NCBI GenBank assembly: GCA_051294375.1
Contig: CM119264.1
Span: 5,811,621-5,875,620, forward strand
DNA from: Paraspadella gotoi
Taxonomy: Eukaryota; Chaetognatha
DNA length: 64,000 nucleotides
Direction of reading: 5' to 3'
How positions within the stretch are numbered: position 1 is the first letter of the stretch; each line of letters opens with the position of its first letter. A model generated the notes under the pieces. That model was not told the origin of the DNA. It saw nothing but the letters and a program-made list of their open reading frames with translations, and made no database searches. The position numbers and the translations under genes were made by a program. Below are positions 32,868 to 45,309 of this stretch, one piece after another.

Positions 32868-34337
32868 TCAAACGTTGAGTACAGCGTGAATGTCAATCTC
32901 TTTCGAGTATGGCTTTAGAGACGGATTTACTTCATCTCGCAAAAACTTCTCGACCTGCTGAGAGGCACGCCCAACGAATGAAGATGGTTCCATAATTTCG
33001 TCCAGTTTGGAGAGAATTGGGCGGAAAAAGGGGTCATCCCTGATCTTGGCGATCAAATTGTTGTCCATACCCTCCATCTTGACCTCTTCCCCAGCTTCCT
33101 GCGACAGAATGCGAATTCGCTCATGAACTTCCTGTCGGTCGCCGCCCGCCTTCACCATTTCCATGATAATGTTCTCCGTCGCCATAAAGGGAAGTTCCAG
33201 CTCTATACGACGGGCGATGACCTTCGGGTAAACTACTAGACCCTCCGTAACGTTTTGCAACGTATTAAGAACGATGTCCGCGGTGAGAAATGCCTCGGAG
33301 ATGCTAATTCGTCGATTAGCCGAGTCGTCCAGGGATCGCTCCATCCACTGGACGCTCGCCGTGGCAAGAGGATCTTGGGCCAGCGACATTAGGTGCCGAG
33401 ATAGGGCGCAACAGCGCTCGGATCTCATAGGGTTTCGCTTGTAGGCCATGGCGGAAGAGCCGACTTGGTCCTTCTCAAAAGGCTCTTCTAGTTCTTTCAT
33501 GCTAGCCAAGAGTCGTATGTCAGTGCATATTTTATGAACAGAGGCGCCCATGCTAGCCAACGGCATTAGGATCTGAATGTCCATCTTTCGCGGGTAAGTC
33601 TGACCGCAAATGATCAGATGGTTGGTAAAACCGTGTTTTTCGGAAACCATTTGGTCTAACTTCTCCACCTTGTCGTGATCGCCTTCAAAAATGGTAAGAA
33701 AAGAAGCCTGTGTCCCGGTCGTGCCCTTGACGCCGCGGAACCGAATTTCGCCCCTTGTACGGGAAAGAGACTGCAAATCGACTAGAAGATCTTGGATCCA
33801 GACGCAAGTCCGTTTCCCGACCGTGGTCAGTTGAGCGGGTTGCAAATGAGTGAACCCGAGGCACGGGAGATCCTTGTGTTCGACCGCGAATCTGGCGAGA
33901 CGGTCAATGCATCGGGCTAATCGAGGCAAGAGAATGTCGATCCCGTTCCGCATCAATATGAGATCAGTGTTGTCTTGAACGAAAGCGGAAGTGGCCCCCC
34001 AATGAATTATGGGCGCTGCCGAGGGAGCAGCCGCGGCGAAGGTGTGAATGTGGGCCATGACGTCGTGACGCCTTTTACTTTCCTCCTTGGCAGCCAACTC
34101 GTAATCGATGTTGTCGATATTGGCGCGCATCTCTTCGATCTGCTCGTCCATGATGCAAAGGCCGAGGCTCTGCTGCGCCTCCGCAAGCGAGGTCCACAGA
34201 CGGCGCCACGTCGAAAACTTTTTTTGCTCGCTGAAATTAAAGGACATCTCCTCGCTGGCGTAGCGCGATCCCAGCGGCGAGTTGTACCGGAGTTTCGCTG
34301 CCGCCAAATTTTTATTTTGGCAATTGCACTTTGCCAT
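32868..34337 (-). CDS. ADSL: Adenylosuccinate lyase, single exon
   Basis: 489 residues (human 484), starting at the ATG of [10 protein letters not shown]. It removes fumarate from SAICAR and from adenylosuccinate in purine synthesis; it is a cytosolic homotetramer of the fumarase/aspartase superfamily. Visible motifs are the HDVMAH region (His91), [21 protein letters not shown] (His164), [10 protein letters not shown], and the flexible signature loop [15 protein letters not shown] at residues 293-307. In the human enzyme the loop reads SSAMPYKRNP, so Ala298 (codon 33446-33444) replaces Pro. The C-terminal part ([35 protein letters not shown]) is very close to vertebrate ADSL. It has no intron, and sits 159 bp below the MSH6 stop, with TTTTTTCAG and TTTTTTTTTAG acceptor-like signals in between. 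Confidence 0.98.
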   Translation of the reverse strand: MAKCNCQNKNLAAAKLRYNSPLGSRYASEEMSFNFSEQKKFSTWRRLWTSLAEAQQSLGLCIMDEQIEEMRANIDNIDYELAAKEESKRRHDVMAHIHTFAAAAPSAAPIIHWGATSAFVQDNTDLILMRNGIDILLPRLARCIDRLARFAVEHKDLPCLGFTHLQPAQLTTVGKRTCVWIQDLLVDLQSLSRTRGEIRFRGVKGTTGTQASFLTIFEGDHDKVEKLDQMVSEKHGFTNHLIICGQTYPRKMDIQILMPLASMGASVHKICTDIRLLASMKELEEPFEKDQVGSSAMAYKRNPMRSERCCALSRHLMSLAQDPLATASVQWMERSLDDSANRRISISEAFLTADIVLNTLQNVTEGLVVYPKVIARRIELELPFMATENIIMEMVKAGGDRQEVHERIRILSQEAGEEVKMEGMDNNLIAKIRDDPFFRPILSKLDEIMEPSSFVGRASQQVEKFLRDEVNPSLKPYSKEIDIHAVLNV

Positions 34338-34495
34338 CGTCGGAGTCAAATCTTGGCCTGATTTTCGTAACGGGAAAAAACATATTGTAACGTAAAAATC
34401 GTCAAAAAAAACAAGGTTGCAGCTAAAAAAAAAGCGAAAATTCTGAAAAAATACTGGCGCGAAGTCAATGATTATTTTTTTTGTGTTAAAAGCGC

Positions 34496-37400
34496 TCAAC
34501 AAAAAGCGACGAGCCAATTTTTCAATTCTTCCTTGGTAACGTTGTCGTTAAGCATTCCCCTGATCGCTTTCGCCCTGTGCACGCCGCGCTCGAGTTCCTT
34601 TGCCTTTTGCGCGGCGGTTTTAACGACGGCGTCGGGCAAACCAGCCAATTTGGCCGTGTTGAATCCGTAGCTTTTGGGACAATTTCCAGCGACGAATTTG
34701 TAGAGGAAAGTGATGCTCTCCTGCGTGGGATCCTCCTCGTTTTGATTCTCTACCATGCATGCCATGTGGCCTAATTCGATCCCAGGCGAGTGGACGTACG
34801 AATCAACCAGCAAGTGGTAGTGCGTTGAAAAGAGCGTGCGGCAACGTTTGGCCTCGACCAACTCTTTGACGACGGCCGAGGCGATGGCGGTGCCGTCGAA
34901 GGTGGCCGTCCCGCGGCCCAATTCGTCTAGCAGCACCAAAGAGTGAGGCGTGGCGTGACGGAGAATCGCCGCAGTTTCGCTCAACTCGACAAAGAAGGTG
35001 GACTCACCGCCGACGATGTTATCGCGAGCGCCAAGGCGAGTAAAAATGCGATCGACAGGCGTAAGGCGGCACTTGGAGGCTGGAACTCGGCATCCCATCT
35101 GCGCCAAGATTACGAGCGACGCCACCTGACGCATCAACGTCGACTTTCCACCCATGTTAGGACCAGTCACGAGCACCATAGACGCAGCACCGCATGATCC
35201 GTCTTCGGCGACGCCGATTAGAGTGTCGTTAGGAATGAAATCGTCGCCGGAGAATGTGGAGGTGATCGTCGGGTGGACCCCGTCGCGGATTTCGATAAAG
35301 GGCTTGGTCCCTTCGGTGGCCGAAGACAGCACGAACTCAGGACGAACCATGTCGCCAGATCCGCTGGCACTGTATTTAGCTAAACTAATCAAAGCGTCTA
35401 AAGTCGCCAAAACTCGACACGCCTTCGTCCAAGACGCCGCGTTTTCGTCGAACTTATGAAAGACTCGTCGCGCCGTATCGCGGCGCAGCTGATCGCGGCG
35501 CTGCTCCGTCTCGTTAAGAGCGTCACGTAGCTCCAGCAGGTCTTCAGTGTAGTAGCGTTTGAAACCTTTTCGCGAGGAGACGATACGGTAATCGTCGGAG
35601 ACATGTTTGTTGTCTGGTATTTCCAGCTGATAAGTGTTTTTAGCCTGATGGAAAAAGTTAACGACGCAGCCCAAGGATTTCTTCTTCTCACGCTGATAAT
35701 CCACCAACGCCTTCTTAGCGTCGGCGATCTCCTTCAAGGCAGCGTCGTATTCTGGGTCCATGCCGTCAGCAGGAATTATAGCGCCCTGTGCTTGCGCTTT
35801 TTTGTGATCAAACATTTGAAAAAAATTATCCAGTTCTTCCGCGACGTCGGGATATTTCCCGCCATCCGTCTCGAACGTAGTTAAGTCTTTCAATCGACTG
35901 CATCGAAGGTTTTCTTTTTTAAAAGTTTTAACTATTTCAACCGAAGTTTTGTAGCCCTCGATAATTTTGAGAAAATCCTCGATCTTTCTCTTGTTGAAAA
36001 TTTCCTCCTCAAAAATTATGGCGCGACCGTCGGGATGTTTGGCGTTGCGCTGGCCAGAGCCCATGGAATGAACTCGTGAGAGAAGGCGTTCCAGATCGGG
36101 GAGCTTCTTGAGCAAGGATCCGATCTCCTCGAGAAAACTCGGATTGGCGGCGAGGTCGTCGACGGCGTCCTGACGATTCTTGATGGCCTCCAAGTCGCAG
36201 AGAGGCGATGTTAGCCACTCTCTTAACAGCCGCTTTCCGAAAGGAGTGGAGGTGTGATCGATCTTCTCCAACAGCGACCCTTCAAGTCCTCCATCGACAT
36301 TCAAAACGTCCAAATTGTTGGTGGTTACTCCATCAAGGATCATGTATTTTCGGCCGCGAATGTACTCGTCCTCTAAAGCGATGGCGCGATCGCCGTCGGC
36401 GACGTCGATCGGTTGATATACTTCGAAAAGCTTCATAGAAAGAAGTTCGTGATCGACGACGCACTTAGTGAGATACCAAACGACGGCGCCTAGTGCGCGG
36501 ACGGCCAGTTCATAATCGGGCTTGGCCGTCAATCCCAACGAGTCAGTATCGGAGAGTATGGTCTTCAATCCCTCCGGCCACGCAAACTCTTTGCTCGATT
36601 CCTCCACAAAATATTCTCCCTCCGCCAAAACCTTGAGCGTCTTTTCCGCCTCCCAAAACTCGGCGCCGGGATTAAGCGGCGTCTCGAAAATGGCCGAGGG
36701 ACAGGAAGATTTCAGTAAATTCGCCGTTTTTGGAGTGAGCATCTTGTCTCCTTTGCCTCGAAGGATCTGCGTGGGCGGCCAGTGGGCGAGAAGAGCGCGG
36801 AGACGGGAGGCGTGCCGGTCGTCGACGAACTGACCCACGACGAACTTTCCGATGGCGGCGTCGACGAAGCAAACGCCGTAATTCCACCGTGGACGTCCCT
36901 CCTCATCCTGCGTCTCCTTCTCGATCAAGGCCGTCAAGAACGAGGCGCCCGGTTCCGAGGCTTCTTTATCCATGTAGCCGAAGGTTCGCGTAGCCTTAGT
37001 GGCGATGGCGCAAATTTCCCGTCGGACCACTTTGTCGAACTTGGTCGGTCGCGCCATCTCCTTGACGCGGGCCTCCATCATGGCCGGCGTCTCGGTTTGC
37101 TCGATACGCGCCACCGCGTAGCCCTTTTGAATGAGCGCTTCGGCATAGCGCGGGCCCGCCTTTTCCGGAAACCCGCAGTGGGCGTGCTCGCCTCTCATGT
37201 ATTGCAATCCGCATTCTTTAACGCCAGTGACACAATCCATATGATAAAGTTCGTAAAACTTTCCCTGTTTGAAAAATAGGATGACGTCGAAGTTCTTGGC
37301 TTTGAACTCCCACCACTGACGTTGGGCGGGCGTCTCTTTGTTCAAAAATTCGGCGGGTACGTGCAACGTTCGCGGGTCGTAGTCGGGATCGTCGGGACGT

Positions 37401-38575
37401 CGACGAGCGGCGTCACGAATTTTCTCCGGTTTTAGAAACTCGTAGGTTTGATGCTTAAAGACTCCGCCCTCGGGTCGAGCCAAGCCCCCCTGGTCGCCCT
37501 CGTCCGGCGCTTCGAACTGCGCCAGTTTCGATTTAATAGCGGCACTGACAGGTTTTGGGGAAGAAGCCGCGGAAGATGAGAAAATAGCGGCGGTCTTCGG
37601 AGTTTTGGGAGTCGGAGGAAGCGGTGCACTTTTAGGCGTGACCGGACCAGTCTTTTTTCGATTCCCTTTTCCAGAACTCGATTTTTTCTTGTACCTGTCT
37701 TTGATGGCCTCTAAACTCTCATCGGACGACGTCGGCTCCGACTCTTCCTCATCTCCCACCACTTCCTCATTATCGCTGCTGCTGCTTTCTTCCTTTTTCG
37801 AAGGCTTGAACTCGTCTTCCGACTCTTGGAGTTCTTCTTTGTCGTCGTCATCTTCGTCGCTAGAATTAAGAGGCGTCACGATCCTCCGCCTTTTGCTTTT
37901 ATTCTCCTCCTTCGCCGTCGTCGGGACCTCGCGCCGCCTTTTTTTCGCCGTTTCCGGTTTGGTGTCAACGCTGTCGCGATTCTCTTTCTCTCCATCTTCT
38001 CCCCCATCTTCTTCTTCCTCCTCCTCCCCCGCCTCTTCCTCGTGCAACGCCGCCAGAAAACGTCGTAGTCTCTCCGATCGGTCTTCGACGGTTCCGGCCT
38101 CCTCTGCGTCGGAGGCGCCTTTCCTCAGCTCCGGGTCGCGGCAGTAAAACTTTCCACCAATCTCGCATTCGCCACGCCCGACGAAGGGCGCCGTCTTGTC
38201 GCGTTTGACCCACGAGTGGGATGAGACGGAGTCGAAGAACTGGACGTGGACACCACCGAGGCGAGAATGGGTCTTAGTGGCCGGATCGGAACACACCATC
38301 GAGGGCCACCACGGGTAGCCCTCGAGCCTAGACCAGACCAAATCGCCGGGTACGAGTTCGGGCTCGCTCGTCTTCGGTCTTTTCGAAGCGGGAGAAGCGC
38401 CATTGTTGTTCTTTACTCGTCCATTGTCCTCGTTTTTATTAGTGCCCTTAACTTTGTTGTTATTGTCATTACTTTCGGTCCCGACGTTGGAACGGGAAGA
38501 TGAAGTTTTCGTATTGGCGCTCCTAGGAGATTTGGCGAAAAAATTGAGCAGCGAGGACTGCTGTTTTCGTTCCAT
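34496..38575 (-). CDS. MSH6: DNA mismatch repair protein MSH6, single exon
   Basis: 1359 residues in one exon. The start is the ATG of [17 protein letters not shown]; the frame stays open further up into THOC7 sequence only by chance. A PIP box QSSLLNFF (residues 6-13) binds PCNA. A PWWP domain starts near residue 75 ([19 protein letters not shown]). A long acidic/Ser linker follows (residues 190-400). The mismatch-binding domain has [13 protein letters not shown] with the Phe-x-Glu motif. The ATPase has Walker [15 protein letters not shown], signature [15 protein letters not shown], Walker [15 protein letters not shown] and STHYHLL. With MSH2 it forms MutS-alpha, which recognises base mismatches and small loops. 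The lack of introns in 4 kb is notable. THOC7 ends 169 bp upstream. Confidence 0.98.
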   Translation of the reverse strand: MERKQQSSLLNFFAKSPRSANTKTSSSRSNVGTESNDNNNKVKGTNKNEDNGRVKNNNGASPASKRPKTSEPELVPGDLVWSRLEGYPWWPSMVCSDPATKTHSRLGGVHVQFFDSVSSHSWVKRDKTAPFVGRGECEIGGKFYCRDPELRKGASDAEEAGTVEDRSERLRRFLAALHEEEAGEEEEEEDGGEDGEKENRDSVDTKPETAKKRRREVPTTAKEENKSKRRRIVTPLNSSDEDDDDKEELQESEDEFKPSKKEESSSSDNEEVVGDEEESEPTSSDESLEAIKDRYKKKSSSGKGNRKKTGPVTPKSAPLPPTPKTPKTAAIFSSSAASSPKPVSAAIKSKLAQFEAPDEGDQGGLARPEGGVFKHQTYEFLKPEKIRDAARRRPDDPDYDPRTLHVPAEFLNKETPAQRQWWEFKAKNFDVILFFKQGKFYELYHMDCVTGVKECGLQYMRGEHAHCGFPEKAGPRYAEALIQKGYAVARIEQTETPAMMEARVKEMARPTKFDKVVRREICAIATKATRTFGYMDKEASEPGASFLTALIEKETQDEEGRPRWNYGVCFVDAAIGKFVVGQFVDDRHASRLRALLAHWPPTQILRGKGDKMLTPKTANLLKSSCPSAIFETPLNPGAEFWEAEKTLKVLAEGEYFVEESSKEFAWPEGLKTILSDTDSLGLTAKPDYELAVRALGAVVWYLTKCVVDHELLSMKLFEVYQPIDVADGDRAIALEDEYIRGRKYMILDGVTTNNLDVLNVDGGLEGSLLEKIDHTSTPFGKRLLREWLTSPLCDLEAIKNRQDAVDDLAANPSFLEEIGSLLKKLPDLERLLSRVHSMGSGQRNAKHPDGRAIIFEEEIFNKRKIEDFLKIIEGYKTSVEIVKTFKKENLRCSRLKDLTTFETDGGKYPDVAEELDNFFQMFDHKKAQAQGAIIPADGMDPEYDAALKEIADAKKALVDYQREKKKSLGCVVNFFHQAKNTYQLEIPDNKHVSDDYRIVSSRKGFKRYYTEDLLELRDALNETEQRRDQLRRDTARRVFHKFDENAASWTKACRVLATLDALISLAKYSASGSGDMVRPEFVLSSATEGTKPFIEIRDGVHPTITSTFSGDDFIPNDTLIGVAEDGSCGAASMVLVTGPNMGGKSTLMRQVASLVILAQMGCRVPASKCRLTPVDRIFTRLGARDNIVGGESTFFVELSETAAILRHATPHSLVLLDELGRGTATFDGTAIASAVVKELVEAKRCRTLFSTHYHLLVDSYVHSPGIELGHMACMVENQNEEDPTQESITFLYKFVAGNCPKSYGFNTAKLAGLPDAVVKTAAQKAKELERGVHRAKAIRGMLNDNVTKEELKNWLVAFC

Positions 38576-38744
38576 GACGAAAAAGAAACAATAGGAGCGT
38601 GCGAAACCGAAAGAACAAAACTCTGTGAGGAACAAAACGGATGAGCGGGAAAAAAAAGGAATCAAAATGAGGACTGGATATGAAAGCATGTTCGAAAAAT
38701 ATACGAGAAGTACATAAAGCGATAACAACGAGATTATCAATTGG

Positions 38745-41700
38745 TCAACGAGTCTCCATTTCTTCGTCTTTGTCGCCGTTGACCAAAGCCTGGGAGACGA
38801 CGGCGCCGTCGGCTTCGCCTTCCGCGTCGGTCGTAGTTTCGTCGTCGGATTCGCGTCCCTCGTCTTCGTCGAGCAAAGACTAAACGAGTACGACGATATT
38901 AAAAACAAAATCCTTAAAAAATCGCACAATTCAGAATAAATCACCTGAAGCTGATGGATGGAAGTAACGAGAAGGTGAAACTGGCGTTTGCGCTGTTCAA
39001 GTTTGCGCTCGAGTTGTTCGTTGGTTTGTCTGAGGTCATTGTGCTCCTTCTCCAAAACGCGAATTCGTTCTGAGGATCGAAAATATCTCACACAATGGGT
39101 AAAAATAAATATAGAGCTTTAAGAAAATGAAGAACCTAATATATCTAATTTATCTATGCATGTTTAGTAGACACATTTAAATCCGATTCTTTTTAAGATA
39201 GAAATCTCAGGAAAACGGCATTCTTTTCTTTTTTTTTCGTTCTATCTGAATATATGACTTTTGTTAGACTTTTTAAAATTCTTGGCCCTCCCCAGGAGCG
39301 CCAAAGTGCCACGAGCATCAAAATTCACATATATTCGTAGATTTCTTGAACAAGTTCTATTTAAATTTAATTTTCTAATATAATTAGTTCATTCCTGACT
39401 AGAATATTGCATTGCAAGTTAGTTAATATATTAAAAAATAGTTTTAGGTGCTTATTATGTTGAAAAACTATTTTTACAAACCGGAAGTTATCAAAAACAG
39501 CAAAAAATTAGTTCTAAAGCTACGAACTACTTTTATAAATTTGTTAGATATGTTACATGTTCTTTTTATCATTTATTTCAAAAGTTTAATTTAAATATTT
39601 TATTTAGTTATTAGATATTGTTTAATTATGCAGACGCGCAAGCTTTTTTACTTTAACTTTGATGTTTAAAATGACTGATGAACTTTCATTGTATTTTATG
39701 TCAGATACCTAAATCAATAATACCAATATATATTGTTATAATAGAGAAATATGGTGTAAAGACATTAAAAAAAATAAAAAACTGAATAAAGAAAAAGTCA
39801 ATCTCTTGAACCTTTGAACCTTCCCTAAATCATGGTGGTGGATGATCCCAACCACCACGGCCGCACAATGACTCCCCCGTCTCCGCTCGCTGAGACAGAG
39901 GAGACCTCTGGAAAGGCAATAAGCAACCAATGCCCTCTAATCACCTGTCGCAACTATGACTCTCCTCAGAGAAGTTGTCAAGCCAAATGACAGCTTCAGA
40001 CGAATAAAGGGGAAAGCTCAAGTCCTCATTTAAAATCAGCACGGACAAACACATTTTTCTTAACTAGCTTTAAAGCTACAAATCATAGGTGACCACCATT
40101 CGATTCATTTTTTATTGCTCTATCTATATATGTCACTTTTGATATACTGGATTCCTGATTTCTGGAACAGGCAGCTTTTTTATCTCAAGATGTATATTAC
40201 TATCAGGAATACTGAGATTGAGAGATAGTGAATAGGAAATGAAGGAAAAAGAATGTTTAGGTTCAGTTAATTGTTTAAAATAGAAATATTTATTAAATAT
40301 AAATGTAGAAAATATTAACTTGAAAAAATTATAAAAACTGTAATAGTAACTAGCATTAACTAAATCAATTTCATTTAATACAAAAAAAATTTGTATTAAA
40401 AAATAAAAGGATAGATAAGAATAGATAAGAGATAGAAGGGAAATAATAAGACAAAATTAATAAAGAGAGCTCAACATAAAGATAGCCACCCCTACGTGGA
40501 CAAATAAAAGGTAGTACCGATAAGATTGGGTCATGAGAGGGTCAAGTCAACCTCAGTTTCTTTACCGACTAAACTGTTATATGTGGGTCACTGGGTCAGG
40601 TAATGTTTCCGTGAGGAACAGATCTAGTGCGACTCAATTTGACTTTAAATACCTGCCAGTTGCCCTCTTTTCAGATAAGGTAGACCAGGGCCTGTCCGTG
40701 CTGATTTAAAAATTTGGTTGCTACAGGTGATTAGAGGGCATTGGTTGCTTATTGCTTTTCCAGAGGTCTCCCTCTGCCTCGGCGAGTAGAGACGGGGGAA
40801 TCATTGTGCGACCGTGGTGATCGGGATCATCCACCACCACAATTTAGAGAAGGTTCAAGGGTTCAAGAGATTGACTTTTTGTTTATTCACTCTTTTTTTC
40901 GTTGTTTGTCTTGCATATTTTTTTTTTTTGTGGTTTTTAAATTGAGTTTGAAATAAAGATGAAGTCTTTTACAACAACAATTACATTTAATTTTTTTTGT
41001 AATGTCTTTACACTATATTTCTCTATTATAACAATATATATTGGTATTATTGATTTGGGTATCTGACATAAAATACAATGAAAGTTCATCAGCCATTTTA
41101 AACGTCAAAGTTAAGGTAAAAAGGCTTGTGCGTCTGCATAATTAAACTATATCTAATAATTAAATAAAATATTTAAATTATACTTTTGAAATAAATAATA
41201 AAAAAGAACATATAACATATCTAGCAAATTGATAAAATTAGTTTGTATCTTTAGAACTAATTTTTTGCTGTTTTTGATAACTTCCGGTTTGTAAAAATAG
41301 TTTTTCAACATAATAAGCACCTAAAACTATTTTTTTAATATATTAACTAACTTGCAATGCAATATTCTAGTCAGGAATGAACTAATTATATTAGAAAATT
41401 AAATTTAAATAGAACTTGTTCAAGAAATCTACGAATATATGTGAATTTTGATGCTCTTGGCACTTTGGCGCTCCTGGGGAGGGCCAAGAATTTTAAAAAG
41501 TCTAACAAAAGTCATATATTCAGATAGAACGGAAAAAAGGAAAAGAATGCCGTTTTCCTGAGATTTTTATCTTAAAAAGAATCGGATTTAAATGTGTCTA
41601 ATGTTTAGTTTACCTTGTTACCATTGTTTACCTAGCCAAAAGTAGACCATGAGTTTTTTTACCTACGACCCCCAACGACTAAAGAAAAAAAAACTGACCG

Positions 41701-42429
41701 ATGGTGTCCCGTCTGTCCGGGTGCTCGTTGATGATTTTCGCCAGAGCGTCGTACTCTTGTCGATTCTTTCGGACGACCTTGGCCTTCTCCAGTTCGGCCT
41801 TACAGTCCTCGATCTTGCCGACGGCGTTGCGGAGGTCGGCGTCAATTCGCGCGTAGAGATCCTCGTAGTTATCGTTCTCCCTAACGTTCATATCGAAAAC
41901 GAGGTTCGATTTGGCAAAGTTAAATTCCACCGCCGCCAATTGACTTCGTAGTTTTTCATAGGCTCGCTCGTTCTCTTCTTTGGTGTCTGACGAGGAAGAG
42001 GCCCATTTGACGAAAGCCTTCGTGGGGTGAGAGAATGGGCAATGGGTAATCACATAAATATAGGTTCCCAACTGATGACCTCGAAAATTATTTTGAACAT
42101 ATATAAAATTATTAAAAAATAAATAATAAATGTATTCTATTTAAAATATAAGAATAACATATAAAAAACTATCAAATTTACATCTAATATATAAGGTCGC
42201 CCCTTTCTTTAAACAGCTTTCCCCGGTATGTAAAGTATTAAGTATATAAAGCTATACCTCTTTTTTCCCTTGGATTTCTACTTTTCTTTAAAAACCGGAA
42301 AAAAAAAAACCATCGGCGATAAAAGTTTGCGCTCACCTTCAACAGAGTAGAAATCCTTTTATCATCGCCGCCGCCGTCTCCTTCGATCAAGAGTCGTTTC
42401 TTGATGACGCTCTCGTCGGTCGCAGTCAT
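38745..42429 (-). CDS. THOC7: THO complex subunit 7
   Basis: Exons are 42429-42337, 42017-41699, 39069-38945 and 38879-38745: 223 residues (human 204). The start MTATDESVIKKRLLIEGDGG matches the family N-terminus. KRISTLLK then AFVKWASS, NLVFDMNVRENDNYEDLYARI and RKNRQEYDALAKIINEHPDR follow. The joint to exon 3 gives RRDTIERIRVLEKEHNDL, aligned without gap to human RHETLKELEALGKELEHL. Next come coiled coil and KRQFHLLVTSIHQLQ, and an acidic tail (DDETTTDAEGEADG). It is a subunit of the nuclear THO/TREX complex, which couples transcription to mRNA export. Intron 2 (2629 bp) contains the 2.4 kb inverted-repeat element; the other introns are 65-320 bp. Confidence 0.95.
39168..41600. mobile_element. 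Long-armed inverted-repeat element with 8-bp target duplication, hAT-like, in THOC7 intron 2
   Basis: The termini are TAGACACATTTAAATCC and its exact reverse complement GGATTTAAATGTGTCTA. ATGTTTAG flanks both sides (39160-39167 and 41601-41608), an 8 bp target site duplication as made by hAT transposases. The arms are about 780-880 bp (39168-39948 and 40724-41600) and highly similar: CTCCCCAGGAGCGCCAAAGT, ACCGGAAGTTATCAAAAAC and GGCATTGGTTGCTTATTGC all recur inverted. The right arm has about 90 bp extra near 40900-40985. The centre (39950-40723) has a further inverted block (ATCAGCACGGACA / TGTCCGTGCTGAT). It has no transposase. Confidence 0.88.
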
Positions 42430-42574
42430 CTTATTTTTTGTTTATATTCTGTTTGTTCACACGAGAAAAAAAATATTTGCGTAAAATTGCAAATGACCGG
42501 GAATGGTATCACAGCGGGAAGAGTCCGGAACCCCCGGCTAATTTTAAATAAAAAAAAAGCGTGCCAGACTCCAA

Positions 42575-45164
42575 TTAAACATCGAAGTGACTAGACTCAG
42601 ATGACTTTCTCAAGCGCCGCCCCGCTGGACATTCGATGTCAAGAGGACGAGCGCCGATTTGTAAGTTAGAAGGACGCAGGATCCAGCGTCTCAGACGACG
42701 CGCCAGGAAGGCGATGGCGAGAATGACGAAGGCGATGAGGGCGAGCAGCAAGTGATGGGAAAAAGGTAGGGAACGATCGAAAAAGGTTTGGTGGTGAGGC
42801 CTCGATGTCTTCGAACTTTCGCTCAGCCCACTAGAGGTGTCCCAAAGACGGCGGCGAGAGCGCTGGTCGGCAAGAGGGTAAAATCTCATGCGATAAAGGA
42901 GCGCGCCGAGCGTCCATTGGACCTCTTGGCCCTCGACGAGCTGGACGTTGGTCAGCGAGGAGTAAACGACGGGAAACTTGAAGCCCCGATGAAGCGCGGC
43001 TCGTACATAGGCGGATTTGAAGCATTGAGTGCGAAGACGGTGAGCGTCTGCCAGAGGATAAACCCCGCGAGCATGACGCTCGAGAGACTGGGCCCAAGGA
43101 GTCTCACAATATCTTTGCGCGGCCCGGGCAAACTCCTCGGCATCGTAATGACCCTTGAGTCCTAAAATGTCGAAGCTCGAGTAGTAAAATTCGGAGAAAC
43201 CGTAAAACTCGCTGTTGTATGAATTTATCTTCGGCTGAAAGGTCCCATTGATTGAGCAGGAATCGGTTTCTCCGTGGGGACACAGCAACTGATAGAAAAA
43301 AAGATAGGAGAGTCTTTCCTCACACGCGGAAAAGTTTCCAATTCCTATGAAGTGAACGGCTGAGTCCGAGAAAGTCTCCACGGTGTGGCCCTGGTCTTTG
43401 GCGAGGCAGGGATCTTCCACGGGTGAAGAAGAACTACCGGCGTCGGACGAAACGTTCGAGGCTACGGTGGGGAGGGCTTTGAACGCCTCGGCCGTATAGC
43501 GAAAGTAGCGGCGGAAAACTTCGTTGCCACCGAAGCCAAGAAACGTGGAAACGTAAATTCGGTAATTGTGTTTGGTGTCCGATTCGTGACATCCTGACGG
43601 AGGAAATGGGAGAGAGGTGGGAAATTAAAAAACCAATTTCGTTCACTGACGTCACAATTAATACATATAATCCGAAACATTAAACGTACTAGCATATTTT
43701 TGTTTGTTAATTCCTGATCTCAAAATAACAATCACTGCAGTTTGACCCGCATGTACCCAAATTAAACTCAGCGATGAGGTCCTTCGAACCCCGAACTGAC
43801 TGAAGCTGGCGCCATTGTCGATTCTTGGTAATTTCGAAGGCGATTTGGAGGGATCCGCCGCCCATGTCGAGAACACCGACCGTGCGTTTTCGAACCACGT
43901 CGCGATTTAACGTGCTCTGCACCACCACTAATGGGTCGTCACCTTCCGTTATGTGCTTGAACTTGCCCAGCATGAAGTTCGCTGCCGTTGAATGGAAGAA
44001 AACAAAAGATTGTTCAGTTTGAAAGCAAGGAAACCAGAAAGAGTTTTTGTTACCGGCTATCCATTGAAAGACTCCCTCTTCCTTGCCGGAAATGACTTGA
44101 AAGTTGTTGTCGCCGTAAACAAAGTCGAACTCGTTCTTGACGTTGGCGCGGAGATTCGAAAGGATTAGATTTTGCGACGAGATCGGGAGCATTCGCATCC
44201 CTGCCGTCGCGAGAATAAATAGGGGAGTCTCTTTGTGCTTTTCTCTGTATTTGGTACAGAAAAGAGTGAATAAGAAATTAAACGTATTAGACAAACGAGA
44301 TACGAAAACTACTATGGGCGATAAAACTCAAAATCGAACAATGAAAATACAGCCCGCAAAGTGAAAAATGCAAAAAAATAACACAGAAAATTTTAGAAAA
44401 ACAATCACTAAAACCTGGGAATGTGAGATGCGGCGAAGCTTAGGAGCGGACCCACGTAGTTGGTGGCGTTGTGGGCGCGGTCCGGGGCCAAAGAGGAGAT
44501 CCCTGGTTCGATCTTCATGACGACCGACTTGCCTTGGAAATCTTTTAACTGCGCGATGCGCAGGAGGTCAAAATCGCGCTGCTGTCGCGGCCACGAGTAG
44601 ACGAAGACCCGACTGCCGCTTGATCCGCAGTCAATCGCCACAGCAAAGTGCTGCTCCGAAAGTCTGAGCAATAAGGATTATGGAAGTTAATAGAATAATA
44701 ATATTAATAATATAATAATAATAATATGACGATTTATTGATACGTGAGGCAAATTAGGGTTGAATTTACAATTCACATTGATAACTAATTTTTCGAGACA
44801 GGCCACACTCACTCCATTTGATAATGAATTTGCGGAATGGGTTCCGCGGAAAGGAAGGGTTCTCGTTTTCCCGGGAGATTCAAAAGAGAAACGAGGGCAA
44901 AAATGAATGTAGTTGTTATCATGACGACGAAGAAGCAGAGGCATAATACCAATCGAATCACAGCTGAGGTAGGGAGAAGAGTAGCGTAATTTTCCAATGA
45001 GATTAAAGAGCATTATGTATTTATCATTGAGTAAAATTCTCACCCAACGGACAATAATGGGACAACCTCCGCGTCAACGCCAGTTCCATGCGTTGGCAGA
45101 GTAAATAGAGGCACGGGGGCATTTGGCTCTCCGCGAAGCGAGGAAACCGAATCGGCGACGCCAT
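42575..45164 (-). CDS. ENTPD4: Golgi/lysosomal apyrase, ENTPD4/ENTPD7 type
   Basis: Exons are 45164-45044, 44963-44813, 44663-44415, 44244-44054, 43981-43757 and 43593-42575: 651 residues. The ATG at 45164 (MASPIRFPRF) is preferred because the one at 45272 lies only 38 nt past the MRPL1 stop with no acceptor between; using it adds 36 residues. An N-terminal membrane anchor (VIRLVLCLCFFVVMITTTFI) and a C-terminal one (LLLALIAFVILAIAFLARRL) flank the lumenal domain. Apyrase regions are AIDCGSSGSRVFVY, ILATAGMR, ISGKEEGVFQWIAANFMLG, LDMGGGSLQIAFE and SEFYGFSEFYY. The enzyme hydrolyses nucleoside di- and triphosphates, such as UDP left after glycosylation. ENTPD4 versus ENTPD7 cannot be decided. 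The 72-nt intron 44053-43982 is in frame and stop-free. Confidence 0.92.
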
Positions 45165-45309
45165 GAGCGCCGATTGTACGGAGAGGCGCCTACATCGACG
45201 CCGTCCATCGAGCGAAGAAGGCTCCTGATCTAAATTGACTAACTTCGTAAAAATTTGGCATCGAAGAGTCATCAACAAAGAAAATAAGAAAATAAGGACA
45301 GTTTAAACT

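Noticed and set aside
38576-39091. N-terminal extension of the MSH6 frame into RIRVLEKEHNDLRQ
   Set aside because: Those residues belong to THOC7 exon 3, which has good splice sites and its own family match. The open frame between is chance.
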